DNA of 64,000 bases from assembly GCA_030998015.1 (NCBI GenBank), contig JARWMV010000062.1, forward strand, positions 17,704 to 81,703, written 5' to 3'. This stretch comes from Ceratorhiza oryzae-sativae. Lineage: Eukaryota; Basidiomycota; Agaricomycetes; Cantharellales; Ceratobasidiaceae. This document shows positions 52,944-64,000 of this stretch, piece after piece (positions within the stretch are counted from its first letter, which is position 1; each line of letters opens with the position of its first letter). Below the pieces are notes generated by a model, which worked only from the letters and a program-made list of their open reading frames with translations, was not told where the DNA came from and searched no databases. The position numbers and the translations under genes were made by a program.

Positions 52944-55900
52944 CTCGCACGGGGTTGCTGCCCTCCAAGTCGATGGCCCTCTGCTTTTGAACTAACCAGG
53001 GCGGTTCGAGTCCGCGCCCGCAGACCGAGAGAACATCGGCGGAAGGTCGAACACGAGTTGTAATGTCAATCATTCAACCAAACCACCGAAAAGCACTCGG
53101 CGATCCAGCTTCGGCGCAGCCGCTGCACAGGCTCGAAGCCCCACTCGGTCACGTGCAGCTCTTGGCGTGCAAGCGAATGCGAGCCCGGCGAACGCAACCC
53201 AAGCACACGACTCGTCCTTGTTTCGGTACGCTAAAAGCTGAAATAATCCATTATAATCACGTGAGACCTAATAAAACTCAGTTTAGATTATCCGAGTTGT
53301 CGAGGTAAAAAAAAATAAGCGTGATACTGGTGAGTATGTCAGGTTTCGGCAAGCCTCCATTCAAGCCGACACGCTCGAGAGCCAGCCAGGGCAGTATTCG
53401 GGATACTCAGATAACTCTCATCGCTCGCTGAAATGTTGTGATGTTCAAGGGCTCGCTGATACTCGTATTTTGAAGTGCTGGATCCGGTCTCTCACGCCTA
53501 CACGCCAAGTCGACCAACACCCCCGTCTTCTAGTGTATATATGCGGGGTCCCATGTACCATCTCGTTCAATATATACAACAGTTCCGTATACCCCTCATT
53601 ATACTTGGCCGCTTACATACTACAATCTCGCCTCCTCCTCAGAGTAACACGTTTCGAAGCTATCAACCCCGCATAGTATTCTGGATCGAGGAGCAAACCC
53701 TCTGCGGTTCTCAAAAGATTCTGTCGATCGAAAAACAAACGCCGAAAAAGCAAAAATCCTGTTTCGACGAAAATACCAGGGATACGCCAAAGTTTGAAAT
53801 TTCAATGGTAACACCGTATTCGCTCAAGTTTGGCGATCGCTTCGATGGCCTATCACTGAAATAGCACCACTTTCAGGCACGCACTAGTTACGGGGGTAAA
53901 CCCCGACGTGTATGCCAACCAATATAAGTACTAGTGTTTGAATTATATAAAAATACACGGAAAAAATCTGAAGGGCCTCTGCGCAAAATGGCATGCTATG
54001 GCAAGGGCGCGAGATATGTGGGAACTTTCTCTTGGGCCGTTCCCTTGGGCTGCTGCCTCCGTGGTACCCGCCCATCTGATAAAAGCCGATAACATGCAGT
54101 TTTGCGCAGAGACTCTTGATAAATGCCCCTTGGCTTTGTATCTTTTCATTATTAGCACTTGCCTTCGCTGACTCATCGTACAGGTACATCCGTCTAATAA
54201 GCTGGGTGGTTGGACTACTATTTCAATCATATGTGCATGGAAATGGTCGCCAAATTAGGCGGAACGAGGTCTTATTAGCGAAGCATCAACAGTTGTCGTA
54301 TTCAGGGTGCTTTCCTCGAAACGCTCTTTTCGTTTTTTCGGCGTTTTTTTTCTTTTCTTTTCTTCTATTTTTGATTCAGCCGCAATAGACACCAGGGCTT
54401 TGTGACCCCCTACAACCACAAACCTGTTATCATTCCGATTCTTCATTCACTTCAAAACGGCCCAATGGAAGCTTTCAATTACCGGGCTTCTTCATACTCC
54501 CAATTTGTCAGGTCTTTGAACCTCTCACGACGCTTGGCCGGGGCTCGAAGCAGCCACTAACCGATTCCCCCGCTAGGTGGGATCTTTTCGGCACGGTAAT
54601 AACCGAGTTTGAATCATCAACAGAAAAATCCGTCAGTCGTATGCGAAGACTTGCGTCAACTAGCACGATGCTCGAAATGATTCACTATGAGTCATCGAGC
54701 TTGGTCATCATCAGCAGTCTACCACCCGAGGTCATTTCTTGTGAACTTTAGTATGCTGTCGTCGATTCGGGCTGGTGCTCGCCACACATGATCCTCTTGG
54801 AGCAGTTGCAACTAGTTTGCGCTTGGTGGGGTAAAATGATGCTCGGTATCCCGTGTCTCATATTGTTATATTTCCTGGATCAAATGCTGTAACGCTGCTC
54901 GCCTCTGGGACGCTCTCGAAAGGAGCTCGTCTACAAGTCGAGCGAACTAGCATAACTCCCCTCTATCCCCAATTTAGTATAGACCCGGGCCGAGATCGAA
55001 AGCCGAGACTCTTGCCCCGCCGCAATGATACCTACCCAGCGACATTTGGGTAGCCATTACATTGAAGAAACTGCCGCTGCCTGCTAGCTACTTTCGCTTT
55101 CGAAATGAATGAGTCGCTCCGCGCTCGCGTACGGTATTTGCGGGATCGCGTATTTGAAACCAGACGTTAACGATGCTATCACGTTGCCCCGGACTTGACT
55201 TTCTTATTATACCCGCGGGTGTTGGGTTTGGTTACTCTAATATGAGAGGGGAGTCCCTGATCGATTCACCCCATCTGGAAGTGTTCCATATCCCGTTCGG
55301 TTTGGGACTCAGCTATCCACCTGTGTGGCCTGGAACAGGTGCTGGAGGACTAGACCTGCAATTCAACATGACTCGAGTTGGTTGTCCTTGACGAGTGTAT
55401 TTCCTGTTCACATGTCAAGTCGTTGACGCTGGACTAGGGCTACGACGCTCCCAATTTCACGTATATAAACGCGCTTGTCTCTTGTGTACTAGATCTTGGG
55501 GTGCTCGTTCTAAGATGCTCTCCTAAATATCTGAAACTCTACATGGCTCGTTCTCAATTGTTTGCCCGTGATGAGGCTGTCGTGGCCACATGGCAACCAC
55601 ACATAAAGGCATTTGGGTATATGCTGCCAAGGGCTCTCACCATGACGGGATCACACCATGGGTTGAGAACATCGTGGTTGTCCAGGCTTTCAGCCTGGCA
55701 GCGACCGCACAAGGTCAAAGCGAGAAGCTTGGCCATGAGCTGCGGGCATGGATGGCGAACCGGGGCGGGATTGCGAGGACCCAGTCGTGTTGCTCTTTGG
55801 AATCCGAGCGAGGGAGATGGGACTTGTCTACGCGAGGGGTGTTTGAGACGTCTGCGTATGAGTGAATAAAGGCGCCGCTGGGGTGTTTCTCTTGGAACGG

Positions 55901-56366
55901 GGGTGCATCCGACATGTCGATGGAGCGGGGCCGATCCGTGAGGCGTGGGCAATTGTCCAGTGACGACAGCGACAAGGCACACTCGAGGGCGTTGGCAGAT
56001 CCTGGGCGTATCCGAGGCGCGCCACGGCGAGATGCCGGGGGCGCGGATTGGGCCGGGGTTGGCCGGAGGCGAGATGAATTGGCAATGATCGCCGGCCTAG
56101 AAGACAGCGACAAAATTTGTGCGGCGGGTCTGGGCCGAGTGCAGGGCCAGCACGCTAGAAGCTGTGGCAACAGCGGGCGGCGTGCCAGCGCATACAGCTG
56201 GGCCAGACGGGCGTGCGGCGCTGGGGGCGTGGCGGACAGCGAACAGCATCCGAGCCGAGCGGCCAAGGGCGGTCCCGGATGTGTCATCGGATCAGCCAAA
56301 TCGCGAGCGAGACCAGAGTGTTTACGACGACGACGAGCGGTGCCCTGCCCTGAACAGGTCGCGCAG
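52944..56366. other. Long intergenic region with repeat traces
   Basis: No convincing gene. An 18-bp inverted repeat (53978-53995 and 54093-54110) encloses a ~100-bp spacer. Two diverged fragments related by inversion lie at about 53735-53770 (CGCCGAAAAAGC) and 54318-54348 (TTTTTCGGCG). A short minus-strand frame from ATG 55915 (MSDAPPFQEKHPSGAF, stop 55715) is protein-like but alone. 55920-56366 is GC-rich and is the likely promoter of the next gene. Confidence 0.4.
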
Positions 56367-59300
56367 ATGGCCAACCGGCTTTTCGCCAAGTTTGCGACAC
56401 ACTCGGCCCGCACTCCCCCTCCCCAGCAGACGCGCACCACCAGCGAGTGGACCGTCAGCGACCGCCCGCCCGCCACCATGACCCCCGGCCCCCTCCCCGT
56501 CGTCTCCCGCAACGACCCCATCGCCGACATCGACGAGGACTGCATCATCTGCGGCGAATCCCTCAGTTTTTCCTTTCGCCTCCCCGGGGAGAAGCCACAT
56601 ATCGTCCCCGAGTGCGGCCATGCGCTCCACGAGGTGCGTTGCCTGGTTGTTATTGTCCGGGCTGGTTTGCTCACAGACAGCCCAGGCGTGCTTTACGGCG
56701 GTCTACGGACCCCTCCCGTCGTCAAAGATGGGTGTATTGCCGCGCAAGAATCTGGGCGTGTGCGGAGTGTGTCGAAAGCCCATCCGGGTCGGCGACGGCG
56801 ACAGCGGCAAGTCCAACAGTGAGTCATTCGTCGCTGCCGTGCCCTCCGCCGCTCATATCGTCCCAAGAACTCGCCGCGCTGACCGGCATGGGTGATAAAA
56901 CAGCGACCGGGGTCTATCCCGGACGCGAAAGCACAACCGTGGCCGGCCCCTCCCGGTTCACCCCCACCCCCCGCGCCGCTGCCACCCCTGTCCCGCACGA
57001 CCCTACAGACGACGACCCAATAGAGCCCCCGGTGTCGACCAATGCGAGCATCCGCTCTGGCGGCAGCAGCAGCAACAGCTCCGACTATGTCGTCGCCCCC
57101 GCCATCTCTGTCCGCTCCGAGTTTCCCTCCATCACCCGTGTCCACGAGCCCACGCAGAGCATCACTTGCCTCATTACCGTCGAACTCCCCAGTCGGCGTG
57201 GGAGCGCACCCGTTCCTGGACCCGTCATTGCCGCCAACCCAGCCGCGCAGCAGCCTCAGCGATACGCCTCTCCGCCTCCCCCCACCCCAGATGATGTACC
57301 AGGACCTTACAGCTACAACCCTACCCCGCCCGCCAATGCCAGATTCACCCGTGTGGCTGAAGATCTCCAGAACCGCCTCGTCGATTGGAAGGGCCACCCC
57401 ATGGCCGCTCTCGGCCCGCTCCAGATGTTCGATATCTTGAGCGTTCGGCGCGATTCGCTCGTCCGCGAATTTTACGTCTATCTGTTCAAAGAGGCCATTA
57501 TCTGCGTCCTCGAGGAAAAGAAAAAGTCGCTCGGACGCCTGCTCGCGACTGGATCGGGTACAGGCGCGTCATTTGATGCAGCCTCGCTCGCATCAGGCAC
57601 GTCATCCCCCGGGCTCAACTCGAGCAAGTCGGTGCTCCGCCTCAAAGGCCGGATATACATTCGGCACATCAAACGCCTGTTGGACACGAGCGTCGCTGGC
57701 GAGCTCTCCCTGACTATCGATATGGAGGACGAACGACTCGAATCGTTTATCCTGATCTTTCGCGACCGATCCTCGCTTGAAGAGTGGCGTGCGGCCATCC
57801 AATCGCTCGTCAATGCTCAACACGCTGCGGGCAATTTCGCCATCCAAGATCTGGTCGAATTTGGAGGCCAGAGCCAGCCGGGACGGACGGCCACCGTCGC
57901 AGGTCGGACAAGGAGCGCCGCACCACAGCCTCCAGCCTCGGCGCTGATTCTATATTGCATTCCGGCCAGCGCTCGACCGTGAGCTCGAACTCGTCTGGGA
58001 ATGCGCAGTACGTCCGGTCGCCCGAGCCCCCGCAGCAGCATTACCTGGGTCCATCCCCGCATGTGTCGCCCCATGTTTCCACTGGCCCATCCAACACCCT
58101 GCCGCCACTGCCCCACGCACCGATGGACTTGATTGCCGTCATCTCCCTACCTCCGCCCAACGCCCACGCGTCGACCGCCCAACTCAAGCTTCGCGTCATT
58201 CGCACCACGCTCGATTTCCTCGTGGCTAGCCTCAGTTCGCGAGATCGACTTGCGCTTGTGACGTTCCAAGCCGGGAAGAATGGTCGCGTGCGCAAAACCC
58301 CGTTCCTGAGTTTGGGCAAACCAGGAAGCGTGGCCCGGCTGAGCGGGTTTATCGAATCCGTCTCGGTCGCAAACACTAATCCCGAAAACTTCAACGACGG
58401 ACAAGATGAGTTTTGGGTCAAGACTGGCAAGGACGAGATTGTCGATGTCGTCACGGCTGTCAATCACGGTCTCGACTCGGTTCTTCAGCGCAAACAAAAA
58501 AACCCGATCAGTGGCATGGTGCTCGTGTGCGACACCTCCGATTCCTCTCGCAAGCCCCAGATGGACTTGCTCATGGCTCGAACCGAGGCAGCCAATCTGC
58601 CTATTCATTCCTTTGGCTTTGGACGATCGCACGACCCCGGACCACTGTGGCTCATCTCCAACGCTACTGGCGGAAGCTACACCTTTGTCCGGGACTGGTA
58701 CGAGCTGCGGGACTGTGTGGCCGGATGTGTGGGCGGGATGATGAGCATTGGGGTCATGAACATGCGGATGCACGCCAAGGTCCTCGACGACGCACGATTC
58801 CGGATACGAAAAGTCGCTGGTGTGAGCGGTGCGGTTGTGGCCCGGGATGGGATGAATGTCGATGTGGTCCTGGGTGCACTTCATTTCGGCGAACGACGCG
58901 AACTCATTGTCGAACTCGAGCTCGATAATGGGGCTCAACAGGCCCCGGTGCCCTCGGTTCTCGAAAACGCTCCACCTGGTCAGTCGCTTGATGCGACCGA
59001 CGCGTTTGTCCAACGGATGGGCTTGGACGCGCTCAGTTTGAGCGATGCGGCGCTCGGAGAAGGCATGATGGATGCGATGATTGATGAGGCGCCCGTGTTC
59101 GAGGTTGATGGCGCGTTTTTCGACCCTGGTGCAGGCAAGACAGTGTCGAGGCTTGCTCATCCTGTGCTGCTGACCCTTGCGATCCACCCGCCTGCTGTGC
59201 CCTCGTATCCTCGGGGACAAGGCCCGGCACAAGGGGGATCTCAAGGCGGAAACGGCCAGGGCTGGAGCGACCCGACGATCGTCCGTCGGCGAGCCGAGCT

Positions 59301-59761
59301 GCTGAGTCACCAGATGATCATGCGCGCCATCGTCTTTGTCGGACGACGAGACTATGCGCACGCTGTTCAGCTCTTGGTCGGGACTCGGACTGCGTTGACC
59401 AACATTCTCAACACCTCGCTGCCGCCTCCAACATCGAGGCAGACACGCAAAGAGCTGTTGACCTTGGCCGCGGTTCGGACGATCCAGAGTGTAATGGGGG
59501 ATGTCCAGGTCTTGATCGATGCGCTTGAGGAGAATCCGGATGGGTTCAACAGAGATTGGAGGCCGTTTGGTGCACAGCAGGTGAGTTGGGTGGCATTTAG
59601 GGGATGGTTCGTGGTTAGGTACTGACAAAGTGATGGCTTAGGCAATGGTCCTACGTGATCAAATGAGCTGGACAGGTCGAACAACAACTGAAAAAATTTT
59701 CTGGTGTGCAGACAATTCGATAGAGCTGTTTGGTAGGAGTAGTGATTGGGCGACGTCATAG
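56367..59761 (+). CDS. RING-PH-VWA scaffold protein, Ste5/Far1-like
   Basis: Five exons by hand (56367-56633, 56677-56818, 56868-57853, 57913-59580, 59642-59761) sum to 1060 aa. RING-H2-type finger at 59-121: Cys59, Cys62, Cys83, His85, His88, Cys94, Cys118, Cys121. PH domain about 305-455 (FYVYLFKEAIICVLEEKKKS ... LEEWRAAIQSLV). VWA-like domain about 535-730 (MDLIAVISLPPP ... DRLALVTFQAG ... GMVLVCDTSD) without a MIDAS DxSxS. The linkers are Pro/Ser-rich. RING then PH then VWA is the architecture of the pheromone-MAPK scaffolds Ste5 and Far1 and their relatives across fungi, so a role in mating or MAPK signalling is a reasonable inference. The intron 57854-57912 is inferred from the change of frame; a sequencing frameshift is the alternative. 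Confidence 0.75.
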
Positions 59762-61047
59762 TTTTCTTTTTCTTTTTTTTTTTATCTTTGACCCTCCTTG
59801 ATACATGTTCCAGCTATCGTGTCTCTCCTTTTTTTCCAGTTGTTAGCTTTGTTAGTACTTGTTTCTCAGCTACGCTTTTCTTGCCGACTTTGTTTTTCGG
59901 CCTTCTACCTTCTACACACTCACCACCTTTTCGGCGTGGTGTAATTCGTCGTCTCGATCTCGCTGTTTTATCTGCTCGTTCTGTACTTTTTTTGAATTTG
60001 TGTGGTGATATGATATGGTATATATGTGGTGCCTCAGTTTGCTGGCATCAAGATGAGCATAATCGAAGTCAAGGTGGCAAGATCACGTGGTCTTGTGGCT
60101 ACCCACGATCATGGTGACGTCCGCTCAAATGAATTTTGATGATAACGTTATTTCGATTCATCTGTCACGCTCAAAAAAAGACGTTAACTTTTAACACCGG
60201 AGGCCTCATCCGAGAAATGTCTCACTTTCGTTTGTGGCCGCCCTGGGTCACCTTCCCGCTCGTTGTCATTGTGAGGGTTGTGCCGCGCGCACAGCCGCGG
60301 AAGTTTATCTTAACTACGATACATTCATTACCCCTCTCATTATATTATATTCGTACTTTTACGCTTGTCCCACACGTACATAAAGCCTTTTCTGTATGCA
60401 GAGATGCGACTCTCTTTCGAACATGAGACTTGGGAAAGTACTTGGTACTCTTCACTTCCTACTATCCCCTCCACGCCTCCTGTCCAACCGGTTCAGACGC
60501 AGTCTACACACATCGCTGTTTGACGGAAATAAGAGGCATGGTAATCTATATGAACAGGGCTTCTCGACACTCTTGTGTCGTGGTTTAAGCGGGTGGAAGA
60601 CCAATAGAACGCGGATTTTGGGGGCAAATGGCACATGTTAATAGCATATACCCTACAAGACCTACATAATCGAATATTCGGAAACCCGACTGGGATCGGC
60701 TCCCGAGCAGCATTTCGACTTGCTTCAGTTATGTGTTAATGGGGCGCAAATTCATACCTGCGTAGTATCCTGTGCGAATTATCGTAGCGTCGGGAGGTCA
60801 AGGTCAGCGAAGACGTTTACACCCTCGAATTTAAGCAATCGTAGAGACCCAAACAGTCTTAGGGATACCTTAAAAACAAGGGGGGGTGGCTTTCATGTCA
60901 TAAAGATTTACTTTAAAATTACATGTCTAATTATCAACCCGTACATACCGCACTGAAGTCTTGTCGTAATGTTCCAAGACTACATCGGCTCCAACGCCAT
61001 TTACCTGCCAGTGTAAACGTTCCAATGGCGACAGCCCAAACCACTTG
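59762..61047. other. Intergenic region
   Basis: Starts with a pyrimidine-rich tract (59761-59785) downstream of the scaffold gene. Otherwise several short unrelated frames; nothing supported. Confidence 0.4.
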
Positions 61048-64000
61048 CTAATTTACCGCTTGACGAGGCCCAATACTCTTGGTTTCTCCGAGTTTCGTCG
61101 TGCCAGAAATGCCAGCGATGATCGTGCAGCGCATATACACTCTTCTGGGTAACGATCGATCCGCCCCTGGCTCTTGGTATAGCGTTTCCCACCGATACCC
61201 TCGTCTCGCTCTCATAATCGAGTCGCTATGGCTAGTACCTGCTTTGATCCCACTCGACGTTGTAACGCCAGCTGTATCACCTGATTGTTCACCCGACGGC
61301 TTTAGTGAAACTATCCGACTCTTTTTGTCAATGTCTAATAAATCGATTGATGAAGCGTTGTCGCCGAGGTGAAGGTGAATTTGCTGAAAGAGGAATCGAA
61401 TTTCATATTATCGTAGCTATGAGAATGGCATTTACCTTTGAGGAACTGGCGAAGGCGACCCAGTTAAGATGGAAATAGACCTATTGTTTGAACGTCAAGA
61501 TGGAGCTTCTCGAGCGGTACGCAACATACCTTGTTAACGAGGCCAGTAGGAAACCAGAACCAGTTTCCATACCATTTGGGTGTGGGTGACCATAGACCAC
61601 GTTGCTTCAAAAATGCTTCTAATGCCGCTCGAGGTAGTGGGTTATATGCGATAGAGCAAGCGTAATGAGGATCAAAGTCGGGCTGATAGATTGTGAGCCC
61701 AGAGATAGTCGCTTTGTTTCGTCTCCAAAAATCGTCCTGCACCACATTGATAAGCAATCGTATGATGAGGCCAAGGATAAATATTCACCCAGAATAGATA
61801 CCACCATGCTGCGATTGTACTCCTACCTACATAACTCATGCGCTCGTCCATCACTTGAAACGTGTCTTCGTATCCTACGGCCAGGTCACGAACCCGAATA
61901 TCCTGCTCGGTTTCCTTTAGAGTTTGTGCCACCACTTCTGGGCTTGTCGGGTGAAAGTATATCAAATCAAGAATGTCGTACGAGAGAGTCGTGGCCTTTG
62001 TGATTGCCTCTTGATGGGCATGAGCACGGTACGTTCTTAGAGATTCCAAGTAGTTCGGTAGATTCTTGTCAATGGTGGGTTTATTCAAGAGTAGAAAGCG
62101 GGCCAACTGCGGAGTGAGATGAAGAGCATCGTTTAGCCCGATGAAACTTCCATCAAGCACCACATTCCGAGCATAACGCAGGGAGATTCCGAATCCGCTC
62201 GCCAAACTCCAGTTTCTCCAACGAAGGATGCCATTCCTCTGCACGGAAAAAGCCGCTTCATAGTAGTCTGTCGAACGATATGCCTCGTAATGCCTTCCAC
62301 CGACCCAACGGAACCGGCCTCCAACCAACTGGGCGAGCGTGAGAAGACGAGACGGTAGTTCACGGTCAACATACCTCTGAGTGTGTATACGGCCATTTCA
62401 CGCGTGTATCATCAAGACATCTCAATGCGGTTCGGATTTCCCTGCGCTTTTCGGTCTCACTAGCCTCGTTTTGTTGAATAAAATGCTCCAAATCACCGGG
62501 ATTGGTGATACAAGCCACTGAGCCGTCGTGGTCGTACCGAATAACTACCGTGAGCGGAAATGGAATACACCAGGCATTGCCGAAATAGGCGGCTGCACGC
62601 GAGTGGGCTCCGACTATCCCGGCCGGACACCAGAATGCATCAGGGCCAACAATCTGTCCTAGAATCTTGTCCCGAAGCTCTATTGTGCGTAGTCGGTCGT
62701 GTCGGTTCATTCGAAAAGGCCGCTGGTATGTCCGTGGTCCGACTTCTCGAAGTATCTAGAGTATATACTTCAAAAAGACTAGAAGAGAATAATGCCACCC
62801 CACATACCTTGAGATTCTCAACATGTCTCTCCGCTGGAGAACCTGAGAAGTTCAATAGATATGGTGGGGCAAGTTTTTCCGAAGTAACCTCGATGCCGTC
62901 CGCAAACATCAACTTCTGGAAAGTAGGCATTCTACACTGAGGAGCCGCAAGCAGTAAGGTTGTCAGAGACTCTTGCCATATCCGCTGTTGGAGGTGCTTC
63001 GATGAAGGAGATACGTCTAGCCTGGCCCCCCGTGGATCCATCAGAACTTGTTCCGGGCGTCGGCGATGCAAGCTCACCGTGGGGAAAAGATGTCGATATC
63101 TATCCAGCTATAGGGTTAACTTGGTATATCCAACCCTCGAATCAGACGTACTAAAATCAACCCTCCGAGTGATTCCTGAACATGAGGAAGTTTCAACAGT
63201 ACAGTTTATCCGAATAGAACAACACATACGCTTGATAACTCTGTGCATCCAATTCCAATTGACGACCGTGAAATCTACGCAAGGTTTTCACATGGGTCAC
63301 CGCGAAATAAGATTCAAGCCCCAAACTCAACGCACAAAGAGTTAGGCCGTACGTTACGATATAGACGCTGCCGCTTAGAGTAAGCACGGGATATCAACTC
63401 GCGCGAAGCACCCACGCGTAAAGAGCCCATCCGTTCCAGAAGGTTTGTCCAGATACATCCAATGCAACAAGCAAGCCGAGTAATGACGTAAGCACAAAAT
63501 TCATCCGACTTGTCCATTCGTTTGCATTGCTAACTGGATCTATGAATGGCGCCGCACAAGTCTGCAAGATGAGGAATCCGGTCATGGCACCCAATAGGAT
63601 CGCTTGCCGTGTTATGGCGAGGGTGCCCCTAGATATGTGGTTCTTGGCGAGGGAAAGCGCAAGACAACTATCTGGAGATACGAGTGTCACAATAAGCAAC
63701 GAGGTGAGTTTAACTCCAAGGTAAACCGCCTTGCTGCAGAAAACATATCAGCATGGGGCCAAAGAAGATGATATGCTTAATTACTATGATCCCCATTTCC
63801 GGTTGTACTCTGCAAGACCGTTAGATTGACGAGATCAAACCAGTAGAAACGCATCTACCGTTGTACAGAAAATTAAACGGGCTCTTGTCTCGTTCGAGGA
63901 GCCTTTGGTATTCTACTTCCAACTCGTGTTCCGACCTCTTTTGACCAAGAGAGTCATACGGTTCGACGTGCGGTAGACTTTTCTTGATAGTTTTGGAAAG
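61048..64000 (-). CDS. Large multi-pass membrane protein of unknown function, N-terminus beyond the window
   Basis: Runs leftward from the right edge to TAG at 61048-61050. Hydrophobic segments at about 63700-63400 (AILLGAMTGFLILQTCAAPF; FVLTSLLGLLVALDV; FWNGWALYAWVL) indicate membrane helices, separated by FIDPVSNANEWTSRMN. A cytosolic-looking region follows with NRHDRLRTIELRDKILGQIV, FWCPAGIVGAHSRAAAYFG, GFGISLRYARNVVLDGSF and STIAAWWYLFWVNIYPWP, then NPLPRAALEAFLKQRGLW and a basic tail ending PRQAVN. At least six short introns interrupt it (for example a GTATGT donor after FPTGLVNK near 61530). I recall similar uncharacterised proteins in Agaricomycetes; no function known. Confidence 0.65.

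Noticed and set aside
53003..53013. GGTTCGAGTCC, a perfect-looking tRNA B box
   Set aside because: No matching T-stem, acceptor stem or A box could be folded around it; it lies just upstream of the FAD oxidase start.
55715..55915. Short minus-strand frame starting MSDAPPFQEK
   Set aside because: Too short and without splice partners, homology or neighbours to support it as a gene.
58147..59628. 493-codon open frame on the minus strand opposite the scaffold gene
   Set aside because: It lies wholly antisense to the VWA coding exon, has no domain, and reflects codon composition of the plus-strand gene.

Overview
The window reads as nuclear DNA of a filamentous basidiomycete, most likely an Agaricomycete. 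The right-hand genes carry many very short introns (about 45 to 60 nt, mostly GT-AG with two GC-AG). The protein set is fungal: a UBP12-type deubiquitinase, PIF1 helicases, alternative oxidase, a secreted VAO-type flavoprotein and a RING-PH-VWA scaffold. The repeats include a telomere-type Penelope-like retroelement with CCCTAA repeats. A Rhizoctonia/Ceratobasidium-like genome would fit, but that is inference.

Layout. Bases 1-30,600 are repeat-rich with few intact genes: a decayed transposase (200-560), a ten-copy hairpin repeat array (3,801-5,159) split by a solo LTR with a perfect 5-bp target duplication (4,216-4,725), and a zinc-finger gene relic (7,666-8,450). A long minus-strand gene (9,342-12,586) is broken by a second solo LTR (10,352-11,030); removing it rejoins the reading frame. 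An intact three-exon gene of unknown function follows (12,720-13,801), then another unknown multi-exon gene (16,318-17,885). A nearly complete Ty3/gypsy element (22,037-28,864, minus strand) has 116-bp LTRs, a CAGT duplication, a candidate -1 frameshift site and two in-frame TGA codons. Next comes a block of direct repeats and a foldback element built around a 17-bp palindrome (28,901-30,231).

Bases 30,682-36,017 are the most striking part: three head-to-tail Penelope-like retroelement (PLE) copies, each 5'-truncated. Two copies begin in clear CCCTAA-type telomeric repeats and all three end in the same ~630-bp terminal repeat. Each terminal repeat contains a sequence that folds as a hammerhead ribozyme. 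The last copy abuts a gene that has lost its 5' part (36,060-37,076). I read this as a former chromosome end that received three successive PLE and telomere additions and is now internal (or mis-joined in the assembly).

Bases 37,350-64,000 are ordinary gene-dense DNA: UBP12-like ubiquitin protease (six exons), two tandem paralogous PIF1 helicases on the minus strand (12 and 13 exons, sharing micro-exon structure), mitochondrial alternative oxidase (eight exons), a MITE with an AAT duplication, a secreted FAD oxidase, a Ste5/Far1-like RING-PH-VWA scaffold, and the C-terminal part of a large membrane protein that runs off the right edge. Exon models were derived by hand from splice signals and frame; those for PIF1-A, PIF1-B, UBP12, AOX, the scaffold and the 319-aa gene sum to whole codon numbers.
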